Origin: Segetibacter aerophilus
GTDB lineage: Bacteria > Bacteroidota > Bacteroidia > Chitinophagales > Chitinophagaceae
DNA: 64,000 nucleotides
Assembly: GCF_007991655.1 (NCBI RefSeq)
Contig: NZ_BJYT01000001.1
Location: 186,001-250,000 of the forward strand
Reading direction: 5' to 3'
The notes below the pieces were generated by a model, which did no database searches, was not told the DNA's origin, and saw nothing but the letters and a program-made list of their open reading frames with translations. The position numbers were made by a program, and so were the translations under genes. Below are positions 61,299-64,000 of this stretch, piece by piece (positions within the stretch are counted from its first letter, which is position 1; each line of letters begins with the position of its first letter).

Positions 61299-64000
61299 TT
61301 ATTCTTTCACTGTTGTATTCACCGCCGGTTTTTCATATTTCCATTCTTCTCTTACAAGTGTGTGTTTGATTGGATACACTTCATCACAAGTGTTACCGTC
61401 GTACAACCGGCCGTTTTTCATTACATACTTGATAGTGTTTGTATTCTTTATGTTGTCTAATGGATTTTTATCAAGAATGATTAAATCTGCTAGTTTACCA
61501 GTTTCTAAACTTCCAAGGTCTTTATCAAGACCAAGTCCTGTAGCCCCTAAGATGGTTGCCACTCTTAATGCATCGTGTGGCTTCATTCCTCCTGATTGCA
61601 TTGCCCAAACTTCCCAATGATATCCTAAGCCTTGAAGCTGACCGTGACTTCCTATTCCTGCAAGACCGTTATTTTCAACCAAAGATTTCATTGATTTTGC
61701 GTGCTTTTGAAAAACGTGTTCTTCATCCATAAACCAGCTTCCACGTCTTCTTGTTTTTTCTGCCAGTTCCTCGTAAGGAGTAAAATATTGCAGCTTCGCG
61801 TCATGATAGGGCTTCTCTGTTTCGTAGAAATAGTTTTCCGCCCACGGGCCTCCGTAAGACACCAGCAAAGTGGGTGTTACTGTCATTTTCGCTTCAGCAA
61901 TTGTTTTTACAACATCTTTATATAAAGGATAAATGGGGATGGAATGTTCGTGCCCCGGATAGCCATCAAGCAGGTTTGTGAGGTTTAATTTTATATCAAG
62001 ACCCCCTTCTGTCGTAGGCATAAGGCGCTGGTTTTTTGCCGCCATTATAATCCATTGTCTTTGCTGCCGGTTTCCGGTCAGGTACATTTTTATATAGTTG
62101 GTATGGAAGTACTTGCTGTATTGCTTCAGGATACTTTCGGCCTGGGCTGAGTCTTTTATGTTGTAGGCCCAGTATCCAACTCCAGGACCGGTAGAATACA
62201 CACGAGGACCTTCCATCATACCTGCATCTACCATGTCAGCATAAGTTAGTACATCGGTCGTCGCTGTTTGAGGATCACGGGTAGTGGTAATGCCATAAGC
62301 AAGGTTTGCAGCATAGATCCAGATTTGGTTTTTGTGCAAACCCCATTGCGGCCACATGTGCGAGTGTACATCAACAAAGCCGGGAATGATAGTCTTTCCA
62401 GCAGCATCAATTACCTGGGCAGTTGCCGGAGCGTTTAGCGAGCCAGTTTTACCAATTGCTTTTATGCGGTTATTTTCTACCAGTATATCTCCGTTTTCGA
62501 TAATCTCTTCTTTATTCATTGTTATTATCCGGGCACCCTTAATTAACACCGCGCCTTTTGGGATATCTTTTGTGTAGTAGACTTTAACCTGGTTTTCTTC
62601 TGCCTTATATTTTGGGTCTTCTTTTGGTTTCAGGTCTTTTTTGAGTGAGTCTATTTTTGCAATTATCCTGTTTGATTTCATCGTGTCTCCCCGAAGCCCG
62701 AGCGAGTCAGCTTTCCTCCTGTCTTCAATTTTTTTTGCAACTCTCAGACTGTCTTCAAACGCTTCGGCTCTATCAACATCATATACAAAGTGCCCGTTGC
62801 CCAAACTAAAATGTATCTTTTTACCATTAGCTTCCCAGTTTGCAAATTCACCTCCTAAGTCTGTAACCTTTCTTGCAGGAAACTGTGCACTTGCAGGATC
62901 TGCCAAAGAAATATTAACTGGTTTGCCCGTTCTCGGAATGTTAACCATGTAAATCTCGTTGCTTACTTGTGCCAGAACACGACCTCCTTCAGGAGACATG
63001 GTAATTTGATCAGCGGTATTGGGTTTTACTTCAGGCTCCGTTACTAAATTTTCAGGAAGCAGGCAATTGTCTGATGCAGCAGAATATTTGGAAGAACGTT
63101 CAGCAAAGCCATAAGGTGTAATGCCCGTGATATGGGCGATTGTTTTTTCATCTGTCCCGTTCCATTGTATAGACAGGAGGTCCCCGGTGCTGTTGTTTAA
63201 ATAGATGCGGTCTTGGCCCTTCACGAAATGCGGGTTACTTCTGCCACGAGAGTTATCGATCACTTTTATGTCTCCTCCTGCAGCAGGTATCCAGCAGATT
63301 TCATCTTGAGACATATTAAAGCCAGGCCCAACAGCCTCTTTGAATTGCTCTTTCGTACTCCGTTCGAAAACAATCTTATCGCCTTCGTTATTAAATATGG
63401 GGTTAAGATAAACGCCGGGCTCTTTGTTAAGCTTTTGAAGAACTGCTTTTCCCGTCGTATTTACTTTTATCAAGTCGCCACCCTTTGGCGCCCAGGTAAT
63501 AAACACAATCGATTTTCCGTCTCTTGACCATGCAGGTTGTGCTTCAGTAAATTCGTTTGTTGTTAAACGCCTTGGAGTACCAGTCGGATAGTCCATCACA
63601 TATAGCCTGTTCAACACTGTAAAAGCTAGTCTCTTTCCATCAGGCGATGGAACAGCATCGCGAATTTGGGTAGCCAAAGTTTTCAGGGTATCACTTACAG
63701 GATATTGAAACATCACTTTTGGACCTAACTCCATCTGCAGGTTTACAGTAAAAGGGATTTCTTTTTGTGTTGAACCATCAACGGGTATTGAGTACATTTT
63801 GCCGCCGTAAGAAGCAAGTAGCGCTTTACTATCCGGAGTAAAAGCCATCCCTGGTAACACACCCATCGTGGCAATTGATTCCTGGTCATCCCGTTGGACC
63901 GGGTATGCCAGCCACTTCTCATCTCCCGACTGAAGGTTGCGCAGGATGAGACCGGTTTTGTCTTCGTACCTGCTACCATATACCATCCATTTTCCATCTT
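61299..64000 (-). CDS. Amidohydrolase with N-terminal WD40/TolB-like propeller (5' partial)
   Basis: The frame stays open past the right edge (the codons at 63987-63998 read DGKW, typical of a propeller blade), so the N-terminus is missing. At least 899 codons are present. The first ~450 residues have beta-propeller blades such as SPDGKRLAFTV and WSRDGKSIVFITW. From about residue 470 an amidohydrolase (M38-like) domain begins: VLIKGARIITMNKEEIIENGDILVENNRIKAIG, metal-site HSH in GFVDVHSHM, and a C-terminal GKLADLIILDKNPL. The propeller-plus-hydrolase fusion is seen in exported Bacteroidota proteins. It probably cleaves imides or peptides. Confidence 0.92.
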   Translation of the reverse strand, partial: DGKWMVYGSRYEDKTGLILRNLQSGDEKWLAYPVQRDDQESIATMGVLPGMAFTPDSKALLASYGGKMYSIPVDGSTQKEIPFTVNLQMELGPKVMFQYPVSDTLKTLATQIRDAVPSPDGKRLAFTVLNRLYVMDYPTGTPRRLTTNEFTEAQPAWSRDGKSIVFITWAPKGGDLIKVNTTGKAVLQKLNKEPGVYLNPIFNNEGDKIVFERSTKEQFKEAVGPGFNMSQDEICWIPAAGGDIKVIDNSRGRSNPHFVKGQDRIYLNNSTGDLLSIQWNGTDEKTIAHITGITPYGFAERSSKYSAASDNCLLPENLVTEPEVKPNTADQITMSPEGGRVLAQVSNEIYMVNIPRTGKPVNISLADPASAQFPARKVTDLGGEFANWEANGKKIHFSLGNGHFVYDVDRAEAFEDSLRVAKKIEDRRKADSLGLRGDTMKSNRIIAKIDSLKKDLKPKEDPKYKAEENQVKVYYTKDIPKGAVLIKGARIITMNKEEIIENGDILVENNRIKAIGKTGSLNAPATAQVIDAAGKTIIPGFVDVHSHMWPQWGLHKNQIWIYAANLAYGITTTRDPQTATTDVLTYADMVDAGMMEGPRVYSTGPGVGYWAYNIKDSAQAESILKQYSKYFHTNYIKMYLTGNRQQRQWIIMAAKNQRLMPTTEGGLDIKLNLTNLLDGYPGHEHSIPIYPLYKDVVKTIAEAKMTVTPTLLVSYGGPWAENYFYETEKPYHDAKLQYFTPYEELAEKTRRRGSWFMDEEHVFQKHAKSMKSLVENNGLAGIGSHGQLQGLGYHWEVWAMQSGGMKPHDALRVATILGATGLGLDKDLGSLETGKLADLIILDKNPLDNIKNTNTIKYVMKNGRLYDGNTCDEVYPIKHTLVREEWKYEKPAVNTTVKE

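Overview
The window looks like chromosome from a member of the Bacteroidota, most likely a Chitinophagaceae-type bacterium. The reasons are the gene families present (a TonB-dependent receptor followed by a DUF4249 lipoprotein, a LytS/LytTR pair, DUF1835, DUF4251, DUF6728, PepSY-like and LolA proteins, and a PstS-like/TPR pair), the near absence of Shine-Dalgarno sites, and several TAnnTTTG -7 boxes just before start codons. I see no rRNA, tRNA, CRISPR array, prophage or complete insertion sequence. Both ends cut a gene: a molybdenum hydroxylase on the left and an amidohydrolase on the right.

Layout. 1-2301: Tat-exported molybdenum hydroxylase (iorB-like, partial) with its 2Fe-2S subunit. 2589-5447: small membrane protein, PstS-like lipoprotein and TPR protein. 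5561-10382: YggS, a small membrane protein, a serine hydrolase, a Ycf48-like propeller and a PAS/HTH regulator. 10855-18177: topoisomerase IV (parE, parC) enclosing DUF1835, a second serine hydrolase and a VOC protein. 18384-28791: DUF4251, ftsK, lolA, aminopeptidase P, pssA, purS, rsmI, a PepSY-like protein, an M1 peptidase and an unlisted 58-aa DUF6728 protein. 28828-35149: clpS, a 37-codon microprotein candidate, an AHSA1-like protein, an OB-fold protein, yraN, manA, DUF6580 and a LytTR two-component pair. 35796-43392: Bcr/CflA exporter, a lipoprotein, a Tat-exported Gfo/Idh/MocA protein, a putative bacterial transmembrane terpene cyclase, a beta-barrel-like protein, a DEAD-box helicase and an eRF1-like small protein. 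43587-50962: TonB receptor plus DUF4249, a spore-photoproduct-lyase homologue, a Tat-tagged mannonate dehydratase, a secreted protein and methylmalonyl-CoA epimerase. 51097-53897: iscS-iscU-iscA and a CDGSH protein. 54046-60390: a four-gene redox block (catalase-like, DyP peroxidase, duplicated-domain membrane protein, GMC oxidoreductase). 60776-64000: small membrane protein and amidohydrolase.

Two things stand out. The first is a dispersed repeat family of 37-39 bp with about a dozen copies, almost all between genes. Its core has a small dyad (GCG-N-CGC or GTG-N-CAC) in which both halves change together. Several copies sit in inverted pairs, and one copy is used as signal-peptide coding sequence. 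The second is the redox block at 54046-60390, which joins two unrelated heme peroxidase folds, a GMC flavoenzyme with a four-cysteine insert, and a membrane protein of unknown function carrying an internal duplication.

All assignments come from reading the translated sequence and recognising motifs. No database search or structure prediction was run.
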